Source: Falsirhodobacter deserti
GTDB lineage: Bacteria > Pseudomonadota > Alphaproteobacteria > Rhodobacterales > Rhodobacteraceae
DNA length: 64,000 nucleotides
Assembly: GCF_004015795.1 (NCBI RefSeq)
Contig: NZ_ML137218.1
Coordinates: 297,548 to 361,547, forward strand
Direction: 5' to 3'
Under the pieces are notes generated by a model, which worked only from the letters and a program-made list of their open reading frames with translations, was not told where the DNA came from and searched no databases. Within the stretch, counting starts at the first letter, position 1, and every line of letters begins with the position of its first letter. Positions 1 to 8,300 of the stretch are shown here, one piece after another. The position numbers and the translations under genes were made by a program.

Positions 1-34
1 ACCGTTCCGCCCCGGCGACTTCTTCAGCGGCCTG
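1..34. mobile_element. Terminal end of an IS5-type element running off the left edge
   Basis: Bases 1-34 are the reverse complement of the outer end of the complete IS5-type element at 2000-3364 (its bases 2000-2033), including the 19-bp terminal repeat. The adjacent CTAA (35-38) fits the YTAR target duplication of the IS5 subgroup; the complete copy is flanked by TTAA. The rest of this copy lies outside the window. Bases 35-91 hold only the last few codons of an open frame ending in TAA at 71-73 and no complete gene. Confidence 0.85.
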
Positions 35-91
35 CTAAATCCGATCCACCAGATGCCGGGACTGAACACCTAAGACGAACAAAGGATCGAG

Positions 92-868
92 TCAGCTCGC
101 GCAAATGCTGCGCAGCAGTTCTTCAGCTTGGTTAAAGTTTGGGATGTAGGGCCTTATCGAACTAGAATTCTGGCTTTCGTTCTGTATAAAGGCCTGCAAC
201 CTCGGGTCGTCTGCAGGAATATTTATACCTAATTTTGCTGCGATTGCGCGGGCTTGGCTGGCCATCGGTTCGCTGCCAAAATAGAGTTCCTCAAACAGAT
301 ACCAATCCGGATCGATATGACGGTGGCGCAGCAAGGATAGCGTACGGCCAATAGAAAAATAATCTTGCATTACTCGCCCTCTGACCTTCTCTAGCAGGAT
401 CGGAGCGGGCTTCAACTTGCCGGAGATGATCTGTGGGTATATCTCTTTCGCTTCCTTTGCTCCCCATGCACCTGTGGCCTCGGCTAATAGCAACGAACTG
501 AGCCGCTGGCTTTCTTCGCGGCGCGTCAGTACAAGGAACTGATAGCCTAGCGCGTTACAGGTATCGATCAATGCACGTGTTATCTCTAGCGGAATAACTT
601 CGACGCAGTGCTTGATGTTTGGGCGTCCCTCAAGCGCTGTGTTAACTTCAGCCGTCATTTTTTCAACGTCAGAAGTTTTCTGAAAGGCAAGCGTGATGCC
701 TCCGAAGACACGTTCAATATTGAAAGGTTCGTGTACGACGCTAGGGAAGGTTGAGATCGCGGATAAGAATGTCGTTAACGAAGTTCCACCTGTCCGACGA
801 AGTGTCAGAATGAGCCAAGGCCGCTCCTTCGCAACGTTGCCGTGATCCTTCAGTACACTCTCAATCAT
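92..868 (-). CDS. Sulfotransferase-family protein
   Basis: This 258-aa protein is a probable PAPS-dependent sulfotransferase, moving sulfate to a hydroxyl group, here probably on a surface glycan or secreted sugar. The N-terminal LRRTGGTSLT (about residues 23-32) has the form of the 5'-phosphosulfate-binding loop, followed by HEPF. The later RREESQRLSSLL (about residues 116-127) resembles the 3'-phosphate-binding strand-helix. No signal peptide or membrane segment is evident, so it should be cytoplasmic. The ATG at 866-868 has an AGGA upstream. It sits alone between an IS5 end and an IS3 element, beside a polysaccharide locus that also holds broken sulfotransferase fragments, so it may be a survivor of a larger cluster. 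The acceptor cannot be predicted. Confidence 0.7.
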   Translation of the reverse strand: MIESVLKDHGNVAKERPWLILTLRRTGGTSLTTFLSAISTFPSVVHEPFNIERVFGGITLAFQKTSDVEKMTAEVNTALEGRPNIKHCVEVIPLEITRALIDTCNALGYQFLVLTRREESQRLSSLLLAEATGAWGAKEAKEIYPQIISGKLKPAPILLEKVRGRVMQDYFSIGRTLSLLRHRHIDPDWYLFEELYFGSEPMASQARAIAAKLGINIPADDPRLQAFIQNESQNSSSIRPYIPNFNQAEELLRSICAS

Positions 869-1021
869 GCAATCCTACCGTCATCGTGCCGCGCGCAGCG
901 TGAACATATCTGTACTTTGTATTGTGTGAATACAGGGAAGGGAAGGTAGCTGGTAATCCTCCCCATGGTTAAGGGGATGCAGCAGTAGAATTTTCTCGTA
1001 GCGTAAGCTGAGGAGATTCGA

Positions 1022-1285
1022 ATGAGGAAGACCCGATTTACCGAGCCGCAGATCATGGCGGTGCTGCGCCAAGCCGAGGGCGGCGTCGCTGTGCCGGAGC
1101 TGTGTCGCGAGCATGGGATCAGCAGCGCGAGCTTTTACAAATGGCGGGCGAAGTATGGCGGCATGGATGCGTCCATGATGAGCCAGATGAAGGCGCTTGA
1201 GGATGAGAACCGGCGGCTGAAGCGCATGTTCGCGGATCTGAGCATGCAGGCCGACCTGCTCAAGGAAGCGCTTGGAAAAAAGTAA
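1022..1285 (+). CDS. IS3-family transposase OrfA (element 1)
   Basis: This 87-aa protein is the DNA-binding half of an IS3 transposase. Residues about 1-45 form the helix-turn-helix of Transposase_8 ([11 protein letters not shown]...[16 protein letters not shown]), followed by a leucine-zipper-like helix ([15 protein letters not shown]). The start ATG follows GAGGAG with good spacing. The gene ends GGA AAA AAG TAA, which contains the A6G slip site that would join it to orfB in the -1 frame. OrfA itself is intact. Its partner orfB is split by another IS, so only OrfA, which in this family can act as an inhibitor, could still be produced. Confidence 0.9.
   Translation: MRKTRFTEPQIMAVLRQAEGGVAVPELCREHGISSASFYKWRAKYGGMDASMMSQMKALEDENRRLKRMFADLSMQADLLKEALGKK
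1276..1282 (+). other. Programmed -1 frameshift site of IS3 element 1
   Basis: The A AAA AAG heptamer lies just before the orfA stop codon, and orfB continues in the -1 frame. This is the usual IS3 arrangement for making the OrfAB fusion transposase. Confidence 0.8.
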
Positions 1286-1999
1286 CGCGGCCAGCTCAAC
1301 GCCGCGAGTTGGCCGCGAAGGTGGTGGCGACGAAGGGGGTCAGCATAGCGCTGGCCTGCCGGGCCTTCGAGGTCAGCGAGACCTGCTTTCGCTACAGCCC
1401 GAAGCGCTGTGCCGAGAACGAGGTCATCGCGGATCTCCTCGAGGGCTTGACCAAAACGCATCGGACCTGGGGCTTTGGTCTGTGCTTCCTGTATCTGCGC
1501 AACGTTCGCGGGCATATCTGGAACCACAAGCGCGTCCGCCGGATCTACTGCGAGCTGGAGCTGAACCTGCGGATCAAACCCCGGCGGCGGATCAAACGGG
1601 ACAAGCCGGACATGCTCACCGTTCCGGACGCACCGAACCTCGTCTGGTCCATGGACTTCATGGCCGATCGTCCCGCCGATGGTCGCCAGTTCCGGCTGCT
1701 GAACGTCCTGGATGACTTCAACCGCGAAGGCCTGGGCATCGAGGTCGACTTCTCGTTGCCCGCCGAGCGGGTCGTGCGGGCGCTCAACCAGATCATCGAA
1801 TGGCGCGGCAAGCCCATCGCGATCAGGGTCGACAACGTCCTATGCCGGGAGCGATTTGCCGTTTTGAGCATCAGATCACGGGGCATCCGAGCGACCGGAT
1901 GCCTTTTGAATAGTTGCCCAGGCGGGCTCCGCCGTCAAGAAGTGGTCTCTTCCATATCAAATACAGGGTCGGCCACGATGCCGCCCTCACCGTCCTTAA

Positions 2000-3364
2000 C
2001 AGGCCGCTGAAGAAGTCGCCGGGGCGGAACGGTTTTCTTCGGATGGGCCCGGCTGCATCGAGCTTCCGGCCTATCGGGGCGAAGGGTGTGCGCGGCTGAT
2101 ACCGCTTTTGGCTTCATGCGGTCAGCAATCGGGGCAGCCGTGCAAGGTTGTTGGCCGCCATCGTCAAAACGAAGCGGGAGCGCACTCGTTCGACGCCGCG
2201 ATAAACAGTCTGAGCCATGCCGCCGACCGTCTTGGCCCACCCGAACGCCTCCTCGATCCGCTTCCGATGCTTGAGGGACAGGGCATAACCCTTGTGCCGG
2301 GTGGTTCGCCTATCAATCGCTGAACAACGCGATTTCTGCGCGACATGCGGTGTCACGCAGGCCTGTCGCAGATCAGCGACAAACGTGGCGGCGTCATATC
2401 CCTTGTCCGCCCCAAGGGTCAGCCTGCGGGTCGATCCGGGAGAGTGGCGATGCACCATGTCGAGCGCGGCACGCCGTTCGGCTCGGCCGTCCGCTTCGGT
2501 CAGATCGCCCTGCACGATCAGGCCCGAGCGGTTCTCCATCAGAGCATGGCCGATGAAGCACAGTATCGCCCCGGTGCCGGGCGATTTCTTGTAGAGGCGG
2601 GCGTCCGGATCGGTGGTCGAGGCATGGGTGGCGTTCGAACGCTTCTCGCCCCGGAAGTTGATCTCAGCGTTGCGGTGCTGGCGGGTGGGGCGGGGCATCG
2701 CGTCTGTCCCTGTCTGGACCTGTTCAGGTTGGTCGGCGGCGGTCGTGGCTGGTGAAGGCGGGTCGCTCGGTCCCTCGTCATCAGGCCGGGAGATGTCCGG
2801 CTTGAGCTGGAAGCTCTTCATCGAGGCCCAGGCCTTGACCAGCGTGCCGTCAACCGAAAAATGTTCGTCCGACAGAAGCGGCGCGACCTCCCGGTGCGCC
2901 AGGATCGCGGCCATCACCTTGCGCGACATCTCGGTCGTCAGCAGCCGGTCGCGGTTCTTCGTGAACACCGTCGGAACCCAGATCTGGTCGTCGATGCCGA
3001 GCCCCACGAACCACCGGAACAGCAGGTTATACTGCATCTGCTCCATCAGCTGCCGTTCAGAGCGGACCGAGAACAGGATCTGGAGCAGGCAGGCCCTGAT
3101 CAGCCGCTCCGGTGCGATCGAGGGGCGACCGAAATCGGTATAGAGCGCTGCGAACTCGGCATCCAGGCTGGCCAGCGCCTCGTTCACCACCTGCCTGATC
3201 TTGCGCAGCGGATGCCGTGCCGGAATGCGCGCATCGAGATCAACATAGCTGAACAGCGACCCGCTCGTGTCGTCAGTGCCGCGCATCATCACCCCCGCCT
3301 TGGTCCCCCGACGGTGAATCATGTTCCTCGGAGAAGGCCAAGGATCGACTTCTTCAGCGGCCTG
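2000..3364 (-). mobile_element. Complete IS5-type element with TTAA target duplication
   Basis: The element is 1365 bp. Its 19-bp perfect terminal repeat is CAGGCCGCTGAAGAAGTCG at 2000-2018, inverted at 3346-3364. TTAA flanks it at 1996-1999 and 3365-3368. The matching empty site is seen in IS1111 copy 2 near 14390, where a single TTAA joins the same flanks, so insertion and duplication are proven from this window alone. A further end of the same element lies at 1-34. Confidence 0.95.
2114..3322 (-). CDS. IS5-type transposase
   Basis: The 402-aa DDE transposase has the N-terminal DUF772-type domain (SLFSYVDLDARIPARHPLRK, then GRPSIAPERLIRACLLQILF) and a DDE_Tnp_1-type catalytic part. Candidate catalytic residues are the Asp in VDGTLVKAW, the Asp in GADKGYDAATF and the Glu in RIEEAFGWAK. 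The ATG at 3322 has GAGGAAC just upstream; an alternative Met-Met start lies 11-12 codons further in (MMRGTDDTSGS) and matches the usual family N-terminus. The frame is unbroken and both ends of the element are intact, so it may be active. It sits inside the non-coding 3' end of an IS1111-group element. Confidence 0.9.
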   Translation of the reverse strand: MIHRRGTKAGVMMRGTDDTSGSLFSYVDLDARIPARHPLRKIRQVVNEALASLDAEFAALYTDFGRPSIAPERLIRACLLQILFSVRSERQLMEQMQYNLLFRWFVGLGIDDQIWVPTVFTKNRDRLLTTEMSRKVMAAILAHREVAPLLSDEHFSVDGTLVKAWASMKSFQLKPDISRPDDEGPSDPPSPATTAADQPEQVQTGTDAMPRPTRQHRNAEINFRGEKRSNATHASTTDPDARLYKKSPGTGAILCFIGHALMENRSGLIVQGDLTEADGRAERRAALDMVHRHSPGSTRRLTLGADKGYDAATFVADLRQACVTPHVAQKSRCSAIDRRTTRHKGYALSLKHRKRIEEAFGWAKTVGGMAQTVYRGVERVRSRFVLTMAANNLARLPRLLTA

Positions 3365-3416
3365 TTAAGACGAGATCCTAAATCCCAAGCGGAAGGCCCG
3401 AACATTATCTACGAGG

Positions 3417-4700
3417 TCAGGAGGCTGCCTCCACGGCTCTACAGAGAGGGGTCCTTCCGCCTGGGCTCGTCCCCTCGAAGAAGGGACGATAGGGTTCGCC
3501 GGATTTGATCACGGCGTGAATGGTGCGTGCCATCTTCGCAGCGATGGCAGTATAGGCTTTGCGGCGCAGATCGGGATTGTGGCGATCCTGCGCTATGTAG
3601 CGCTCGAACTTGTCGCGGAAGCTGTTGGCGGGCTTCAGCACGGCGGCCTGACTGGCCAGCCAGAGTGTGCGACGCAGGCGGGCATTGCCATACTTCGAGA
3701 TTTTGCTTCGTCCGCGGAATACGCCGGATTGCACGGTCGCGAGGTCCATACCGCAGAACTTCAGAAACTGGCGGTGATGACGAAAGCGGCGCAGATCACC
3801 GGCTTCGGCCAGAACAGCCAGCGCATTGACAGGCCCGATCCCGGGTATCGTGCGCAGCAGCTGATAATCTGGATGGTCGGCCAGCAGCTCTGCCGCACGA
3901 TCCTCGATGGCGTTGCGCTGCTGAACAAGGCTGCGTCCTTGCGCTAGAACGAGGCGGAACATCCGGATTGCATCTGAATCTGGAGCGACAGGCAGACCCA
4001 CGGAAGTCTTTGACGTCTCGTAGATATCCGCTAGAAGCGCCGCCTTGCCAACGCGGCGACCAATTACCGGCCAGGCAGCCTCTATGAAAGCATCCTTGTC
4101 CATGGCGGTGATCATGTAGGGAGACGGAAAAGCCTCAAGGAACGCCAAAAACCAGTCACCACGAGAACTGCGGTGGAACCGGTCCGCCTCTGGAAAATAC
4201 AGGGGCAGGTAATGGGTCAGGAGACGATGCCACAGTTCGGTCTTCGACCGCGCAACCATCTCGTAGGTCTTCGATAGTTCCTGAATGTCGCATGTGCCAG
4301 CAACCAACGGGTCGTGAAAGACTTGCACCGCACCGATCTCCAGCATACGCAGGATGACCTGCGCATCCTTGGGATCGTTCTTGTCCCAGCTGTTGTGCAG
4401 CGCTTCCCGCGTGCGGGCGAGAGCGACGGAAGACACGAGCTTCAGCTCGAACCCCGCGGCCCCGAGGGCGAACATCAGCGCCCGGTGATAGTTGCCTGTC
4501 GCCTCGAAACCGACGGTGACAGGCAGACCGTATTCTATCAAAGCCGCGATGAGACGACGATAATCATCGGCGGTGTTCAAGACAGTCATCCGGCGGCGGC
4601 GCGACTTGCCGGGCGTAGCAATCAGCACCTCGTGCCGGTGTTTGGAAATGTCGATGCCTACCAGAACGCGGGCATCCAGAGTATGCTTAACCTTGGCCAT
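3417..4700 (-). CDS. IS110-family (IS1111 group) RNA-guided transposase, copy 1
   Basis: The 427-aa DEDD recombinase has an N-terminal RuvC-like domain (DEDD_Tnp_IS110) with VGIDISK, FEATGNY and NDPKDAQV supplying the four acidic residues. A coiled middle follows, then a C-terminal Transposase_20 domain ([17 protein letters not shown]...) with the candidate nucleophilic serine in [10 protein letters not shown]. The start chosen is ATG at 4698-4700 ([10 protein letters not shown]), which has GAGGAGA upstream; an upstream in-frame ATG at 4793 lacks this. Copy 2 differs at only a few bases: the SV/AV change in ETSKTSVGLP and a V/A change at GRRVGKAA are seen. The gene is intact, although an IS5 lies 49 bp 3' of its stop. 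Confidence 0.92.
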   Translation of the reverse strand: MAKVKHTLDARVLVGIDISKHRHEVLIATPGKSRRRRMTVLNTADDYRRLIAALIEYGLPVTVGFEATGNYHRALMFALGAAGFELKLVSSVALARTREALHNSWDKNDPKDAQVILRMLEIGAVQVFHDPLVAGTCDIQELSKTYEMVARSKTELWHRLLTHYLPLYFPEADRFHRSSRGDWFLAFLEAFPSPYMITAMDKDAFIEAAWPVIGRRVGKAALLADIYETSKTSVGLPVAPDSDAIRMFRLVLAQGRSLVQQRNAIEDRAAELLADHPDYQLLRTIPGIGPVNALAVLAEAGDLRRFRHHRQFLKFCGMDLATVQSGVFRGRSKISKYGNARLRRTLWLASQAAVLKPANSFRDKFERYIAQDRHNPDLRRKAYTAIAAKMARTIHAVIKSGEPYRPFFEGTSPGGRTPLCRAVEAAS

Positions 4701-5106
4701 GGCCGGTCTCCTCTGTGGTGTGGTTCGCAAAACCACCATAGAGACCTGAGCGCCGGTTATGGCCGCCTGCTGCGCATTTTGGAGGCTGCGCAAGCGGCCA
4801 TAACCTTCAACGGCCGATCATTCCCAACATGCTACGGCCCGGAATACATCCGCGCGACCTTGGCGATCTGGGCAGCAAAGCAGGGTATCGCCCTGAACCA
4901 CATTCAACCCGGCAAGCCGCAGCAGAACGCCTATGTCGAGCGCTACAACCGCACCGTCCGCCATGAATGGCTGGACCTCTACATCTTTGACACCATCGCG
5001 GAGGCACAGAGCATCGCCACAGACTGGCTATGGACTTACAACAACGAGCGACCCAACATGGGCATCGGCGGCATCACACCCGCACAGAAACGGGGAGGAT
5101 TACCCC

Positions 5107-5382
5107 CCGTCCGGACTGGTTATATTTGCGGCGCGGTGAGTACTATGCGGCCGGCACTGTTGATTGGCGACAATTTGTGCGGAACTTTGCTGTTTGGTGT
5201 GGCGTCTTGAGGGATTTGGTGACACTTATTCAGGTGTTTGCTAGTCACAGATCGAGATCGCGTTCAACAAGCGTTGGTTGGGTATCCCGGACATCGTCCT
5301 GACCGGCAAGTCCATGGCTAAGAACGACGATGGCAAGCATCTTCTGGCCCTCGCAAAGGAAGCGGAAACTACGCGTCGATGA
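5107..5382 (+). pseudogene. 3' remnant of an unidentified gene
   Basis: Between IS3 element 1 and the large glycosyltransferase there is no complete gene. From 5245 to the TGA at 5380-5382 an open frame of 45 codons reads IEIAFNKRWLGIPDIVLTGK and onward, with normal coding character, but it has no start. Its stop overlaps the next gene's start as ATGA, a sign of former translational coupling. Just before it, in another frame (about 5107-5240), protein-like sequence (GEYYAAGTVDWRQFVRNF) suggests more of the decayed gene. The family is not recognised. It was probably the upstream partner of the glycosyltransferase, cut by the IS3 insertion. Confidence 0.5.
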
Positions 5383-8300
5383 TTGAGACCCTCCGAAAAC
5401 TAAGCGTCGGCATCATCTCCTGGGAGGGGAAGACAAGCGCCGCACAGGCCATCGCGACCCAGGCGTCTGCAATCGTGCAGGACGTCGTGGTTGTGCATTC
5501 GGATTCTCAAGGCACCGAACCCATCGGGAACGGGACATGGATCACGGTGCCGAACGCCCTTTTTTTCGGCGGTAAATTTGCAAGGTTGCTGGAGGCAGTC
5601 GATCCAAAGAACGCGCTCTTGCTGATTCAGGCCGACGCGGAATGCGCGGATTGGGTCGCCCTGATCCGCCGCTTCGCACATCGGCTCAATCAGCGCCCGA
5701 CATTGGGCTTGTGGTCACCCGCGATCGACAACACCCCCTTCCCGCTCTCAGTCGTGGCGCAGGGCCTGGTGCAAGACGACCTGCTGCGCGTCACGCAAAC
5801 CGATGCCATTGTGCTGGGCATGACGCAGTCAGTTGCCGAGCATTTGCGAACGCTCGATTATTCGGCAAACAATTTAGGATGGGGTGTTGATTGGGCGGCA
5901 GTCGCCTATTGCGAAAAAACTGGGCTTGAAGCTTTTTGTGATTTATCCCAATGCGTAGCGCATCCTCAATCGCGTGGTTACGACGCAAGTAACGCCGAGC
6001 ACCAAATGCAGCTATTTCTTGAGCAGCTGGATCCTGATTCTCAGGACACAATTCAGCGGCTCAAAAGAAATATTGAACTACAAAATATCCGACGCTTCTC
6101 GCGCAATAACGGCAGCATAGGATCCGAATCTCGAAGGACGGGTATGGACATTCATTCTGATATTTCTCAATCGGATCTTTTGGACCAGGTGAATTCCCTG
6201 TTCGTAAGACATGCGAGTGTCATCATTGACTTGCCGGAGGGGAAGACCGCCGCTGTTCTGATGGCGGATGGAACCCTTCATCGACCCGTCGAACGATCCG
6301 AGCCTATCCGTTTGCCCAAGGTTCTCGATTTCGATGATGTCCGGTTGGAGGAGGTTTCGAAGGAGCTGACAACCGATGGAAAATGGTCCTGCCCTGGCCA
6401 ATCCACCGTGCAATACGTTTTCGAACCCGAGGCCAAGGGTGTCCGAGCCGATCTGATCGTCCCGGTCGAGTTGGATAGCTCTCTGGGTGACGTGCGATTG
6501 CAGTTCGGTGCTGCGGTTCATCGCGGCAACGTTGATATCCTGATCGAGTGGTACGACACTTTGGACCACGATTCTCGTGATGAAGTGTGGATTAAGCTGG
6601 ACCCGACCTTTACCGGTCAACGCGACGTGGCGGATTACCAGAAAATCGACATCCACATCCCAAACACCGGCGCCACCCGGATCGTGAAAATCGGCATCTG
6701 CTACTGGAACAACATTGGCGCAAGTGAACCCGGCGTGGTCTTGTGTACCCGTCCCTACCTGATGTCCTCGGCGCAGGCGATCGGAGGCAGCATGCCGATC
6801 GTCATGACGAGTGACGGTGATCAGGCCGGGACCTTGCAGGAAATCGCACTCCCGGCCAGCAGAGAGCCGATTTCGCTGGTCGTCGGGGATGAAATCTATC
6901 CGTTGCTGGCCAAACCTGATCGCATTGCCCGCTTCGAGAGTGAGGATGGCCAGATCTTCGCCTGGTCGAACAGCTATGCCCACTACTCGCTGGTGATCAA
7001 CGGCCGCCCGAGCCGCGTTTTGTGGCTTGGTCCCGAAAAAAAGCAATTGTCGATCTCGAAGGACCTGCTGGGCGACAGGGGCACCCAGATCGAATTGCGC
7101 GATCCCACGGGAAATATCATCTTCGCGACCTATGCGCCTGTAGAACTGTCTGCCGAAGCGCCGGTCGAGGGCCCCGTAGCCGTCGTCAATGCCTCCACGC
7201 CTGTCCCGTCGGCACCGCAGCCTGTCGACGGGGAAGCCCCGCAAAGGCACCCTGATGCTTGGGCGTTGGAAGAGTTCTTTGACGAGGACTATTACCTCTC
7301 GGGCTTTCCTCCGGAGGATCGCCCGCAAGACGCCAGATCGCACTATCTGTTCACAGGGTGGAAAGAAGGAAGGGATCCCGCGGCGTGGTTCTCGACCTGG
7401 CACTATCTTTCGACGCATCAGGATGTGGCCGCGGCGGGAATGAATCCGTTCCTGCATTATTGCGTTGCCGGCCACATCGAGGGACGAAAGCTGGTTCAAC
7501 AGGGGCGCACGGGCGGAAAGTCGGTTTACGATGCCCATGCTTATGCCGTCGCACCTGGCCCCCATTTCGAAGAGTTCGACCCCAACATCGGCGTCGGTCG
7601 GCGCAAGCGGGCCAAGGTTCTGGCCTATTATCTGCCGCAGTTCCATTCGGTCCCTGTGAATGACGAGAACTGGGGAACCGGCTTTACGGAATGGCGCAAT
7701 CTGCCGCGGGCCCTGCCCCGGTTCTATGGCCATATCCAGCCCCGCATCCCCCGCGACCTGGGGTGCTATGACCTCTCTGAGGGCGACGTGATGCGCCGCC
7801 AGATCGAGATGGCCAAGGCGGCGGGTCTCTTTGGGTTCTGCTTCTATCACTACTGGTTCGACGGCGAGCGCGTTCTGGAGACCCCGGTCGAACGCTTGAT
7901 GGCTGACCCGTCGCTCGATTTCCCGTTCTGCCTGATGTGGGCGAATGAGAATTGGACCCGGACCTGGGACGGCTCGGAGAAAGAAGTCATTCTGGGGCAA
8001 AACTATCGGGAAGAGGACGACATTCTCTTCATCGACGATGTCGCCCGACACATGAAGGACCCCCGCTATATCCGCATCGGCGACCGGCCGTTATTCTTCA
8101 TCTATCGGCCGGGGCAGATCCCCAACTCGGGAGCGACGATCGATCGCTGGCGGTCGCTGTTAGCCGAGCGTCACGATCTGACACCGTTGATCCTGATGGC
8201 ACAAGGCTTTGGCGACCTGGACCCCAGAGCCCACGGCCTTGACGGGGCCATCGAGTTCCCGCCGCACAAGGTCTGCCAGGACCTGCCGCCGATCAACGCG

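Larger units (their letters stand above)
1836..4834 (-). mobile_element. IS1111-group (IS110 family) element, copy 1, carrying an IS5 insertion
   Basis: Comparison with copy 2 (14228-15857) sets the borders: the two are nearly identical inside and diverge outside. Without the inner IS5 and its duplicated TTAA, the length is 1630 bp, as in copy 2. The ends carry imperfect subterminal inverted repeats: ATGCCGGGAGCGATTTGCCG at 1842-1861 against ATGTTGGGAATGATCGGCCG read from the other end. This is the IS1111 type, not terminal repeats. The longer non-coding end lies 3' of the transposase gene, as in IS1111-group elements. No target duplication is seen, as usual for IS110. Confidence 0.88.
951..5105 (+). 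mobile_element. IS3-family element 1, interrupted by an IS1111-group element
   Basis: The element carries an orfA/orfB pair typical of the IS3 family. Its ends are set by an inverted repeat: GGTAATCCTCCCC at 952-964 matches GGGGAGGATTACC at 5092-5104 exactly. The left end starts with the expected TG; the right end shows C where A would be expected. No clear target duplication remains. An IS1111-group element at 1836-4834 splits orfB between the Asp-Asn and Gly codons of its catalytic motif, so this copy cannot make an intact transposase. Confidence 0.8.
1309..5105 (+). pseudogene. IS3-family transposase OrfB (element 1), split in two
   Basis: This is the catalytic half of the IS3 transposase (rve, DDE integrase fold). 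The 5' part runs from a possible TTG start at 1309 to 1835 and ends in IAIRVD-N. The 3' part resumes at 4835 with GPEYIRATLAIWAAKQGI and continues to about 5105. Joined, the product has the first Asp in WSMDFM, the second in RVDNGPEY and the Glu in NAYVERYNRT, all intact. The break is an IS1111-group insertion exactly at the second catalytic Asp motif. The open frame runs past the right inverted repeat to a stop at 5208, so the C-terminus seems altered or the end has been re-joined. Confidence 0.85.

Noticed and set aside
4701-4793. Longer N-terminus for the IS1111 transposase (start at 4793, and likewise 15816 in copy 2)
   Set aside because: The SD GAGGAGA and the conserved family start both point to the ATG at 4700 and 15723; the extension runs through the hairpin of the element's 5' end.
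6078-8051. Minus-strand open frame of 657 codons opposite the large glycosyltransferase
   Set aside because: The plus-strand frame carries WbsX and repeat motifs; the opposite frame has no recognisable domain.
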